Source of the DNA: Alopecurus myosuroides
Taxonomy: Eukaryota; Streptophyta; Magnoliopsida; Poales; Poaceae
Reading direction: 5' to 3'
Assembly: GCA_028641055.1 (NCBI GenBank)
Contig: CM054061.1
Coordinates: 60,470,974-60,534,973 of the forward strand
Length of the DNA: 64,000 nt
Positions 53,344-62,566 of this stretch are shown here, in pieces; positions within the stretch are counted from its first letter, which is position 1; every line of letters starts with the position of its first letter. A program made the translations under genes and the position numbers. Under the pieces are notes generated by a model that did not search any database, was not told the origin of the DNA, and saw nothing but the letters and a program-made list of their open reading frames with translations.

Positions 53344-53647
53344 TGCTCCCGGCGGTCTCCCTCGAGGGAAGCCGCCGATATATTGCTGTTTGATTTGGAA
53401 CCACATCACCAACTTTTTTGGGCCTCTTCTTTTCGCGTGTCTGAATATAAATCGGCGGTGACGGGGGAATCAGAGCTCCACTCCCATCAGCCACCCCATC
53501 CATACCTACGGGAGAGCTATACATTGCCTCTTCGTTGTCATTTGTTAATTTCTTAGCATTGGATTGTTTGCCTTTCATGTCTTCCGATCCCTCCTCTGAC
53601 ATAGAAGTCCCCAATTTCTTTAACGAGCTGGATGCAGTATCACTCAC
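53282..53647 (-). pseudogene. LINE ORF1 C-terminal end
   Basis: 121 codons of Ser/Lys/Glu-rich, low-complexity sequence ending SELWAARDSSRN, overlapping the ORF2 start in another frame. Assigned by position; the nucleic-acid-binding part and zinc knuckle of ORF1 are absent. Confidence 0.5.
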
Positions 53648-53680
53648 CTATTGATTTTGCATTAGTGTGTCATTAACATG

Positions 53681-55096
53681 TAGTCCTAGAGTTGTACATA
53701 GGTGACACACTGACGCGTCAAAGCCAAAGGAATATTTATCATTTCCCCCCAAAAAAGGAATACTCATTTTCTTGTTGTCAAAAAAAGGGAATACTCATTT
53801 TCTCAAGAAATATCTCACCCAGCTAGCCGGTCTGCATTTGAAGCGCCTCTATCCAAATCAACCCCCTTCCTCGTCTCAACCGCGGATTCGTCTCACGGCG
53901 GGCGGCAACGCACCGCACCACCGGATCTGATGCTGTCTGCGGCGGCCGTCGAGGTGTCGAGTCTCCTCTGCTAATGGAGTACGTGCTCTCGTCCCTCCTT
54001 TGCCTTTCTGTGGCCGCTGCAGTGCCCCTTCTCGATCTGGAGTTACTTTTGCTTTTGCCATGATTTTCTACTATTACTTTTGCTATCTCCTGCGGATCAT
54101 TCGCTCTAACCGTACAACGCGGCTTAGCAGTACGAGATAAGAGGATTGCTTGCTTATTTCACTTTTCAGGTGTGCTAGGTACGTTTTGAAGTAGCCGCTA
54201 GACTCTAAGCAGCGTAGCAGCTAGCTCATCTCCAGGATCTCCGGGATCTGACCGTCGCTCGAAATTAATAGCTACTTTCTGATCGATCCATAGCAACTTT
54301 CTGAAACTTAATGGCCAAATAAACACTCCTCTGTCTGAGCCTGGGAACGCTTTGTCTTAGAACCGGTGAATCTACCGTCAACAAACGCCCCCAGGCCGGG
54401 AAGCAGCTGAGCAATCCACTGCATATTGCAAAGTATAGACGCCATCTCCGACTGGTACAGACATCACAGTAAGTATATTAGTATATGCTTTCTCTTCTGC
54501 CGGCAACATCTTGATTAATTGCCATTTTCTCTCGCGAATACGCACCAAATCTGAGTATAGAATTTGCAGGTTCAGCAACAGCAAGTAGCATCTGCCTCAC
54601 GAAATCACGAGACTGTTTTGATGGTTCCAGGTTCTCAAACGAACACATACGTCACCACAGGTCCAAGATCAAATACAGTCATTAGAACACAGGTGTGGCA
54701 GAATATATTCCTGTACATATTCTTGCTATCTTATCCTGACATCAAATTAACTGTCCCCCTCCGTCCTTTCGGTGCAGAAGCTGTATTGCGAATTCTCGCA
54801 GCAGCCGCCGAAGAACAACAACCAGGGGTTATTCGGGGGAAAGGACGAACCCCACGGAACCTCTTAATTTGCTAAGGGAAATAAGAGGATTGTACTTTGA
54901 GAGGTCATGCAGTTTTTCAGTTTGTAGTGGTGAGTTTTGGGAAAGTGCTTGCTAGTTGCTACTAGTGCATTGTATGAATAGTTTAATGAATGCATCACTG
55001 GACTCAATTTGCAGATAATCATCCTGGAGATACCGACGAAAATATGCAATCAGACCAGCAACCGATAGTGAGGCATTAGCAACTCTTGAAAAAATA
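53681..55096 (+). promoter_or_regulatory. NLR upstream region with candidate spliced leader
   Basis: A CpG-rich island (53870-54060) in otherwise AT-rich DNA is the likeliest promoter/5' exon region. Candidate splice sites: donor near 54475 (ACAG|TAAGTAT), acceptor near 54569 (TTTGCAG|G), donor near 54692 (ACACAG|GTG), acceptor near 54777 (GGTGCAG|A) and acceptor near 55013 (TTTGCAG|A), 84 bp before the NLR ATG. A TAG in frame 21 bp upstream of the ATG rules out an N-terminal extension within this exon. All of this is prediction. Confidence 0.45.
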
Positions 55097-57841
55097 ATGG
55101 CTGAAAGTGTGCTTCTTCTAGTCACTGAAAAGATCGGAATCGCCTTGGCAAAGGACGTGGCAGTACATGCCTGTTTCCAGTTTTCAAAGTGTGCGAAGAA
55201 ACTCAAAGAGTTACAGGAGAGCATGGATCGTGTTCAAAGAGAGCTTCGTGTAATGCAGGATGTTCTCTATGAAATGGACATTCGAAACCGCAACAACAAA
55301 GCATACGAGAGCTGGATGGATGAGGTGAGGAAGGTGGCACATGCAATGGAGGACATGGTGGACGAGTATTTGTATCGAGTTGGTCTGGAACATAACTTAG
55401 GGAACTGCTTTTATCTCAAGAAAGGGTTCCGAGAACCAACATCTCTGCTTTCTTTCAACCGGATAGCTTCCAGTGTGAAAAAAACAGAGAAAGATCTCAC
55501 ACATCTATCAGAAATGAAAAACCGTTGGCTTCCCGTGATAACCAGTGGAGAAACTAGCAGCTCAAATTACATTCTCAAGAGCTCCCAAGATCTAGCAAAC
55601 ATTTCACGCTCCCTCGATGACGAAGATCTAGTTGGGGTGGATGAAAATAGAGAAAAACTTGAGCAGTGGCTGGGAGGTGATGATGGGAAATTCTCCCTGA
55701 TAACGCTGGTAGGAATGGGAGGGATTGGCAAAACAGCATTAGCTGCAAATATCTACAGGAAGGAAAGAGAGAAATTCCAGTGCCATGCATGGGTCTCCAT
55801 CTCTCAGACATATTCTAGAGAAGATGTCTTGAGGAATATAATTAAGGAACTCTTCAGAGATAAAGTTGATGTTCCATTTAACATCGCCGCTATGGACATC
55901 ACATGCCTTGAATATACACTAAAAGATTTTCTAGTGCAAAAGAAGTATTTTATTATATTGGATGATGTTTGGACTCCTGAAGCCTTTGATGACTTGTCCA
56001 GGGCACTTATTTGCAATGACAAGGGCAGTAGAGTGTTAATCACAACACGAGAAGGCGATGTTGCTGCACTTGCTTCCCAAGGACATAAATTAACACTAGA
56101 AGCTTTACCGGAAGACAAGGCGTGGGATCTCTTTTGTAAGAAATCATTTCCAAGGGAAACTAATCATGAATGTCTTGAGGATTTGAAGCCTTTGTCCAAG
56201 GAAATAGTTAGCAAGTGCAAAGGCTTGCCTCTTGCTATCGTGTCAGTTGGTAGCCTCTTGCATGTGCGTGAGAAAGTTGTGGAAGAATGGAGAAGAATAA
56301 ATGACCAACTGAGTTGGGAGATAACCAATAATTCGAGACTTGGCCACATAAGAAATATTTTGCATTTGAGCTTCATCTACCTTCCAACATACTTGAAAAG
56401 TTGTTTCTTGTACTGCAGTTTATTTCCAGAAGACTATATTTTCCACCGAAAAGAGCTTATTCGGTTATGGATGGCAGAGGGGTTCATTGTGGAGAAGGGT
56501 GCAAGCACGTTAGAAGAAGTGGCAGAGGGCTATTTGAAGGAGTTGGTCAACAGAAACATGCTACAACTTGTTGGAAGGAACTTGTTTGGTAGGATGAAGA
56601 TGTTTAGAATGCATGATATCATACGTGAATTGGCATTTGATTTGTGTCAAAAGGAGCATTTTGGTGTTAAATACGAGGATGATAAACGCGGTGGATTTCT
56701 TCAGAGGGATGAACGGCGATTAGTGGTGCACAAACTAAAGAAGGATATTGATCAGCCGTTGTCTCGTGCACATGGACTTCGAACGTTCATTACACTGGAC
56801 AAAACCATTCCATCATTCAATCTGCTACCTGTACTATCCAAAAATTCAAGATATATGACAGTGCTAGAATTAAGTGGTCTACCTATTGAGAAGATTCCAA
56901 ATGCTATTGGGGATCTTTTTAATCTCCGCCATTTGGGTTTGCGTGGTACAAAAGTTAAGCTTCTCCCGAAATCCATCGAGAAGCTTTTGAATCTGCTGAC
57001 ACTAGATCTTGTAAATTCTGAGATACAGGAGGTGCCAGAAGGGATTGTCAAGCTGAAGAATCTTAGACATTTATTTGCTCATAAAGTGAACGATGCATCT
57101 TTTCGAGCTCTCAATTTAGCCAGCGGTGTATCCATACCCAAGGGTCTTGGTAACCTAACCAATATCCAGACTCTACAAGCGTTGAATGCCCAATATGAAT
57201 CCGTCAGAGAACTAGGAGAGCTGAGGCAACTAAGAACCTTGAGGATATTGAATGTGCCGGGAATCTACTCTGAACATCTCTGCAAGTCTCTAGTGCAGAT
57301 GCCATTTTTGTCGTTCCTAGATGTGGGTGCAAGTGACGAGAACGAGGTTCTCATTTTGAACGCCTTCCCATCAAACCTGCAAAAGCTATGTTTGAGAGGA
57401 AGATTGGCGGAAGGGGACTCTCCTCTGCTCCAAGTTGTGGGGCAGAACTTGGATAATCTGTCTCTACATTGGTCCCAGCTGATAGAAGACCCACTGCCAT
57501 CCCTTTCTCGGCTGGCAAATTTGACGGTCCTACTTTTCCACAGAGCATACAACGGAGAGAACCTGGAGTTTCTCACGGGGTGGTTTCCCAAGCTGAAGGA
57601 GCTCTATTTGGAGGATCTGCCTAATCTGAAGCAGCTGGAGATAAAGCGAGGCGCCATGGCGACTCTGGAAAAATTAGCACTAGTCGACCTCAGCAGCATG
57701 GTGGAGGTCCCACCTGGCATTGAGTTCCTCGTGCCTCTCCGATCTCTACTCTTCCTCTTAATCACTCGTGACTTCTCTATGTTGGTGTACCAATGTCCTG
57801 CACTTTTTGGCCAGCAATTTCAGTATTCTCTCCGAGATTGA
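55097..57841 (+). CDS. CC-NB-LRR disease-resistance-type protein (RPM1-like NLR)
   Basis: An uninterrupted 914-codon single-exon gene with a true ATG. Residues 1-170 are a coiled-coil (Rx-N type) with MAESVLLLVTEKIG at the start (loosely MADA-like) and EDMVDEYLY (EDVID-type) at 85-93. The NB-ARC part shows P-loop GMGGIGKT (206-213), kinase-2 IILDDVW (286-292), RNBS-B GSRVLITTREG, GLPLA (376-380), RNBS-D CFLYCSLFPEDY (436-447) and MHD (505-507). Leucine-rich repeats fill about 545-890, ending YQCPALFGQQFQYSLRD. The DDVW tryptophan marks the CC-type class. Such proteins are cytoplasmic or membrane-associated ATP/ADP switches that detect pathogen effectors and trigger cell death. All key residues are present, so it looks functional. 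Its effector and pathogen cannot be told from sequence. Confidence 0.95.
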   Translation: MAESVLLLVTEKIGIALAKDVAVHACFQFSKCAKKLKELQESMDRVQRELRVMQDVLYEMDIRNRNNKAYESWMDEVRKVAHAMEDMVDEYLYRVGLEHNLGNCFYLKKGFREPTSLLSFNRIASSVKKTEKDLTHLSEMKNRWLPVITSGETSSSNYILKSSQDLANISRSLDDEDLVGVDENREKLEQWLGGDDGKFSLITLVGMGGIGKTALAANIYRKEREKFQCHAWVSISQTYSREDVLRNIIKELFRDKVDVPFNIAAMDITCLEYTLKDFLVQKKYFIILDDVWTPEAFDDLSRALICNDKGSRVLITTREGDVAALASQGHKLTLEALPEDKAWDLFCKKSFPRETNHECLEDLKPLSKEIVSKCKGLPLAIVSVGSLLHVREKVVEEWRRINDQLSWEITNNSRLGHIRNILHLSFIYLPTYLKSCFLYCSLFPEDYIFHRKELIRLWMAEGFIVEKGASTLEEVAEGYLKELVNRNMLQLVGRNLFGRMKMFRMHDIIRELAFDLCQKEHFGVKYEDDKRGGFLQRDERRLVVHKLKKDIDQPLSRAHGLRTFITLDKTIPSFNLLPVLSKNSRYMTVLELSGLPIEKIPNAIGDLFNLRHLGLRGTKVKLLPKSIEKLLNLLTLDLVNSEIQEVPEGIVKLKNLRHLFAHKVNDASFRALNLASGVSIPKGLGNLTNIQTLQALNAQYESVRELGELRQLRTLRILNVPGIYSEHLCKSLVQMPFLSFLDVGASDENEVLILNAFPSNLQKLCLRGRLAEGDSPLLQVVGQNLDNLSLHWSQLIEDPLPSLSRLANLTVLLFHRAYNGENLEFLTGWFPKLKELYLEDLPNLKQLEIKRGAMATLEKLALVDLSSMVEVPPGIEFLVPLRSLLFLLITRDFSMLVYQCPALFGQQFQYSLRD

Positions 57842-58181
57842 TTGATTGATCGACCGCTGTTGATCCCTAGAAAATGATTTGTAGGTAGTAAGTCACTCTG
57901 AATTTACCAAGCACTACTACTTGTGTCATTCGTAAGATGTTAGTACATTAACATCTTGCTCCTACTGCTGCAGGTCGCCGCGAGGAAAACTAGACACCGT
58001 AACACGTAGATATCCAGTATTCCTGTACATGCCTTGGCTGGGTCGACTCATTCCTGTTCCCATTGTACAAGTGTGATGTTCAGGTTGCCTATTGATTTCG
58101 TTGTTTTGCTGTTGAAAGAACAAGATCACGTTACGACTTTTCAGCTACTGTTTGTACTCTATTTGTGTGAGCTCCGTCTAT

Positions 58182-58187
58182 AATAAA
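58182..58187 (+). terminator. Poly(A) signal of the NLR gene
   Basis: AATAAA 341 bp after the stop, followed by T-rich sequence. A possible 3' UTR intron (GTAGTAAG near 57885 to CTGCTGCAG near 57973) lies between. Confidence 0.55.
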
Positions 58188-58394
58188 TCGAAGCATTTCT
58201 GTATAATTTTTCCTGGTGCTTGGCTTTTAAGCAACAAGCTCATTTGTGCATCCCAGTCTCGGCAATTGATGAAGGGTATGAGTAATGAAGTCCATTCTTT
58301 TAATTTTCATGTGAATTATTTCTTCTGACTTTTTATTAATTTTCTGATGTATTCTAAAATGCAGCAGCTTCTGTTTATATCACAATCTCTTGTA

Positions 58395-58404
58395 CTCCCT
58401 CCGT
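58395..58404 (+). repeat. Stowaway-type terminal motif, one end only
   Basis: TA followed by CTCCCTCCGT matches the terminal repeat of Tc1/mariner MITEs of grasses. No partner end was found nearby, so it may be a remnant. Confidence 0.35.
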
Positions 58405-59166
58405 GTTTGTACGATTTTTTATTTTCAAAATTCCTTTCTTTTCCCTGTAAATGGACTCTCGGTGAAAAATTAGCGTATAGCTTAAATGCTAGATGAATCT
58501 CTGGCATCTTCAAAATGGCAAGGTCTCTGTCAGCTGGATGTGCTCGAGGGTGCGCTTGAGGCCATACTGGACAAAAGCACAGTTCCCGGCTCTGAGAAAT
58601 CGCCCCTATAGGCAATGGAGGTCCGACTTGAGCTGGTGCTTGGAAAAATTACCGAGCTTCTGCTCAAACTGCGATCACCCACCCCTTTTCAATGATGTGG
58701 ATGTCGAAGAGGATGAGGGTGTGCCGACCTTCACTGGCAGGAATGGTCATAACTGCTCATCTCAGTTTACAAGACAAACACAGTGTTTTTTTTTTGACAG
58801 TCAATCACAGGTAAGATCTTCCATCATATTACTATTACATGTGCTCGCTGTCGTGCAAGCTCAAATAAAGAGTAATAAGATCACTGAATGGAACATTTGA
58901 GCCAACATACATGGCATACAAACTACAGCAAGCAACCTTTTATTCATTATTGGAGCAGGAGGTAAAGCCTCCCACCTTTTCATCAAGTAGATACGATGCA
59001 CACTTAGTAGTATGGAGCAAAGAAAAATGATGAACTTAAGAATGTCTAAACAATTCCATGGCGATAAGCCCACCCTACCTTTGATGACTAGCCTGCTGAA
59101 CTATGTATGGATACATCAATCAGTTCATCAGTTCACTGAGGAAATTTGCACAAGCATAGCACTGCA
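58405..59166. other. Spacer between the NLR and the copia element
   Basis: 58490-58670 has exon-like composition on the plus strand (for example LEAILDKSTVP and MEVRLELVLGKITELLLKLR, joined by a stop), which I do not recognise. A run of ten or more T at about 58786 and an AATAAAAGG on the minus strand near 58945 suggest an old retroposed tail. No supported gene. Confidence 0.35.
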
Positions 59167-59381
59167 TGTTAAATAGCTTCTAGAAGACTAGGTTCAGGTT
59201 TCTGTTTCTATCTCTGTACCGAACCATCCAGCTGTTATAAGGATGAGTACGGATCCCTTGTTCCTAGCTTCGGTTGTAACCCATCGCTGTAATCTTCCTG
59301 GCCACGTTTGGCTGCTATATAACATGGAACCGAACCCGAGACAAAGGGTATCGTTAACCTAAAGAGCCTAGAGCTCGCACA
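59167..59381 (+). repeat. E6 5' LTR
   Basis: About 215 bp from TGTTAAATAGC to GCTCGCACA, with TATATAA at 59316-59322. The right edge is set by the primer binding site; the left edge is a guess from the TG start, as no second LTR is available. Confidence 0.5.
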
Positions 59382-59394
59382 TGGTATCAGAGCC
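59382..59394 (+). other. Primer binding site of E6
   Basis: TGGTATCAGAGCC, complementary to the initiator tRNA-Met 3' end, directly after the LTR. Confidence 0.92.
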
Positions 59395-59413
59395 ACCTTT
59401 TCCAATCACATCT

Positions 59414-60769
59414 ATGATCGGTCAATCTCCATCCTCTTCCTCGAAGATGACCAATCCGCTACCCAGCCAAGGCACACCGGAGAAGCTCACCCGGGAGAAC
59501 TTTCTTCTCTGGGAGATGCAAGTGTTGCCGGCTGTTCGTGGTGCTGGCTTGATGGGGTTTCTAGATGGAACCACCGCGGCACCCCCGACGAAGATCTACG
59601 TCGAGAAAAGCGACAAGAGTCGCGAGGAGGTGAGCAACCCGGACTATGAAGCGTGGGTGCTCACGGACCAGCAGGTCCTCTCCTACCTCGTGAGTTCCCT
59701 ATCAAGGGATATCATGATTTCATGCATCGGGATGAAGACGGCAGCAACCGTATGGGCGACGGTGACCTCCATGTCCGCCGCTCAATCCCGCACGCGCACC
59801 GCCAACCTGCGCATCCGGCTCGCCAACACCAAGAAGGAAGGCAAGACCACTGCCCAATACTTTGGGCAGATGAAGGCGATCGCCGACGAGCTCGCCGCTG
59901 CTGGGCGCCAGATCGAGGAGGATGAACTTGTGGAGTATCTCCTCGCCGGGCTGGACGACCCCTACAATCCCCTCTTCGCCGCGATCGGAGCAAACCCCGC
60001 CGCCAAACTCTCTGTAAGCGATCTGTATGCGCAGGTTACAGCATATGATAACCGTATGGAGATCCTCCTCGGCGGCGCTGGAGGCCCTGGAAGCGTATCC
60101 TCAGCGAACGCCGCCACCCGTGGACACGGTGGACGTCGAGGTGGACGCGGCTATGGCCGTGGACAAGGACGAGCACAAGGAGGAGGTCACTACCGTCGCG
60201 GCGGCGGCGGCGGCGGCAGTGGCAACACCAACAACAACAAAGGGGGCGGCAACGACCGTATCCTCTGTCAGATCTGCGAGAAACCAGGCCATCCGGCTTG
60301 GAAATGCTGGCACCGCTACTCCGATGATGAGGAGGAAGAGGAACCCGTGTGGTACTCGGACACGGGAGCCACGGATCATATCACCGGTGAGCTCAATAAG
60401 CTCACCATGAAGGAGAAGTACAACGGTCGCGACAAGATTCATGATGCGAACGGGACAGGTATGAATATTGAACATGTTGGTCATGCACTTGTTAAATCCC
60501 CATCCACATCACTTCATCTAAACAATGTTCTTCACGTTCCACAAGCCAAAAAGAATCTTGTCTCAATTCATCGTCTCACTCGAGACAATAATGTCTTTGT
60601 TGAATTTCATCCATGGTGTTTCTATGTGAAGGACCAAGCAACGAGGAAGGTGCTCCTTGAGGGTAGATGCAAAAAGGGACTCTATCCGTTGGTTTCTTCA
60701 TCAAGCACAAATAAACATATGTCCTTAGTGTCACCAAGCCTTCAGCTACAAGGTGGCATGATAGACTAG
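59414..60769 (+). CDS. gag-pro: E6 gag and aspartic protease
   Basis: The ATG at 59414 is the first after the primer binding site (the ATG at 59381 overlaps it); a second in-frame ATG at 59447 is an alternative. Gag of about 290 residues has the UBN2-type core (YFGQMKAIADELAAAGRQIE, YLLAGLDDPYNPLFAAIG), a Gly/Arg-rich stretch, then the zinc knuckle CQICEKPGHPAWKC (C-x2-C-x4-H-x4-C). The protease site is WYSDTGATDHITG. The frame ends at a stop (60767-60769) caused by a frameshift near 60735; the next frame continues with RWHDRLGHPS, the pre-integrase motif. Coding GC is much higher here than in the integrase part. Confidence 0.85.
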   Translation: MIGQSPSSSSKMTNPLPSQGTPEKLTRENFLLWEMQVLPAVRGAGLMGFLDGTTAAPPTKIYVEKSDKSREEVSNPDYEAWVLTDQQVLSYLVSSLSRDIMISCIGMKTAATVWATVTSMSAAQSRTRTANLRIRLANTKKEGKTTAQYFGQMKAIADELAAAGRQIEEDELVEYLLAGLDDPYNPLFAAIGANPAAKLSVSDLYAQVTAYDNRMEILLGGAGGPGSVSSANAATRGHGGRRGGRGYGRGQGRAQGGGHYRRGGGGGGSGNTNNNKGGGNDRILCQICEKPGHPAWKCWHRYSDDEEEEEPVWYSDTGATDHITGELNKLTMKEKYNGRDKIHDANGTGMNIEHVGHALVKSPSTSLHLNNVLHVPQAKKNLVSIHRLTRDNNVFVEFHPWCFYVKDQATRKVLLEGRCKKGLYPLVSSSSTNKHMSLVSPSLQLQGGMID

Positions 60770-61692
60770 GACATCCATCTTTTCAAATTGTTCAACGAGT
60801 TCTTAGGAATTTTAATCTTCTAGTTTCAAATAAGTGTAGAACAGAGTCTATTTGTGACTCATGTCAAAGAGCTAAAAGTCATCAGCTTCCTTATATGAGA
60901 TCTACTAGTATTTCGACCTCTCCTTTGCAACTTATTTTTTCTGATGTGTGGGGTCCAGCACCCACATCTGTTGGTCGTTTTTCTTACTATGTAAGTTTCA
61001 TAGATGACTTTAGCAAATTCTCATGGATTTACCTTCTTAAAAAGAAATCTGAGGTGTTCCAAGTCTTTCAGAATTTCCAAAATCTCGTTGAACGCAAATT
61101 TGATAAGAAAATCTTAGCCATGCAAACTGACTGGGGTGGTGAGTATGAAAAGCTAAATCCTTTCTTTCAAAGAGTAGGAATTTCTCACCATGTTCCATGT
61201 CCTCATGCCCATCAACAAAATGGGTCTGCAGAACGCAAGCACCGTCACATTGTAGAGGTAGGACTTGCCCTTCTAGCAAATGCTTCCATGCCATTAAAAT
61301 TTTGGGATGAAGCCTTCTTGACTGCTACTCATTTGATAAATATGCTCCCTTCTTCAGTTATTGATCATGAAATTCCCATGACACGTCTCCTTAAGGAAGA
61401 CCCAGATTTTGCATCTCTACGTGTATTCGGTTGTGCATGCTGGCCCAACCTACGCCCACATAACAAAAGAAAATTAGCCTTTCGTTCCAAACAATGTGTC
61501 TTCTTAGGCTATAGCAATATGCACAAGGGAGTCAAGTGCCTTGACATCACTTCTGGTCGAGTGTACATTTCTAGAGATGTGGTTTTTGATGAAACAATTT
61601 TTCCCTTCTCTAAACTTCATCCAAATGCAGGAGCATTGCTTCGAAAGAAATTCTACTACTACCAGAAAATCTCTACACTCCATCGGTATTAG
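60740..61692 (+). pseudogene. E6 integrase
   Basis: Begins in the frame past the 60735 shift with WHDRLGHPSFQIVQRVLRNF and CDSCQRAKSHQLP (HHCC zinc binding). An ATG at 60895 opens the longest piece. Catalytic part: IFSDVWGPAPTS, FIDDFSKFSWIYLL, MQTDWGGEYEKL (second Asp) and PHAHQQNGSAERKHRHIVEV (Glu). VFGCACWPNLRPHNK and VFLGYSNMHKGVKCL follow. A further shift near 61660 ends the frame early. D, D and E are all present. Confidence 0.85.
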
Positions 61693-61766
61693 CTCACGGG
61701 GGGCAACAAAGTAGCATTGATCTAACACCTGATGTTCAATGTTCATTACCTCTTAATGTTTCCCAG

Positions 61767-62566
61767 ATGATACAGCAGCCTGCAGGAGAAAATTTGGAGC
61801 ATTTTGATGCCCAAACGAGTGAAAACAGCCATGTACAAGATTCTGCACTAGAAGACAGTCACGGCACTGGATTCGAGGACGATTCTCTGCAGGATTCGGA
61901 ACATTCCGCCTCGGGATCCCCGTCTGGCAGCGCATCTACCTCGTCCTCTGCGTCGCCAGGGCGGACCGCGTCGCAGGATGGCGCCAGCCAACGCGCGAGG
62001 GCCACGTCCAGCTCGGCCAGCCCCACTGCTTCGTCGACCGAGGGGGCGCGCACCTCCGCAACCAGCGCGTCCGACGCGTCGCTTTCCAGTGGGCCCCGTC
62101 GACAGCGCGGGCCCGTGACTGCTGCTGTCCCCTCGCGTGGACTCCCGACCAGATGGAGATCCGCAGCAGGTGGCCAATCCCGAGGCGAATCAGCCCAGGC
62201 CACCGTGCACCGCATGGACTCGCGTGCACGCCTGGGATTTTCTGCACCGAGCGGATCTGCAGGTGCTGACGCACACGTGCGTTCGGGATCTTCTGCGCCA
62301 CACGAAGCTGAAGACGATTATGTGGTAATTCATCGCACCCGTCTACAAACCGGTAAAAGAAAAGAAAAAGAATTTACTGATGGTACTATAAAATATGATA
62401 CTCGTAGAAAGAAAACAACTAACAGTATGATTAGGTATAGTTTATCTGCTTGCAATGATGAACCTGAAAACTTGCAAATAGCATTAGATGATCCAAATTG
62501 GAAAAATGCTATGGATGATGAGTACAATGCCTTGATATCAAATAAAACTTGGCATCTAGTACCACA
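61767..62566 (+). pseudogene. E6 linker and first residues of RT
   Basis: A Ser/Ala/Gly-rich linker of some 200 residues (61900-62300) between integrase and RT, then TRLQTGKRKEKEFTDGTIKY and the RT start NLQIALDDPNWKNAMDDEYN. The open frame runs on to 62777, but after about 62566 its text no longer resembles RT, so the tail is read-through into foreign DNA. Confidence 0.7.

Larger units (their letters stand above)
47830..53680 (-). mobile_element. LINE (L1-type non-LTR retrotransposon), 5'-truncated and decayed
   Basis: In minus-strand order: end of ORF1 (53647-53282), ORF2 endonuclease (from 53343), RT, Cys-rich C-terminal part and RNase H (about 48430-47999), then a 3' UTR with TTAATAAGGCAGG and A-rich end near 47830. 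This is the layout of plant L1 elements. Nearly all of ORF1 is missing. A Helitron splits the RT. Edges are approximate: I could not find a target duplication. Confidence 0.85.
59167..62566 (+). mobile_element. E6: Hopscotch/Retrofit-like Ty1/copia element, truncated in RT
   Basis: 5' LTR (59167-59381), primer binding site (59382-59394), gag-protease, integrase and a long linker up to the first residues of RT (DPNWKNAMDDEYNALISNKT), where similarity stops near 62566. Most of RT, RNase H and the 3' LTR are missing. The short LTR and the gag start (TRENFLLWEMQVLPAVRGAG) fit the Hopscotch/Retrofit group. Confidence 0.8.
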
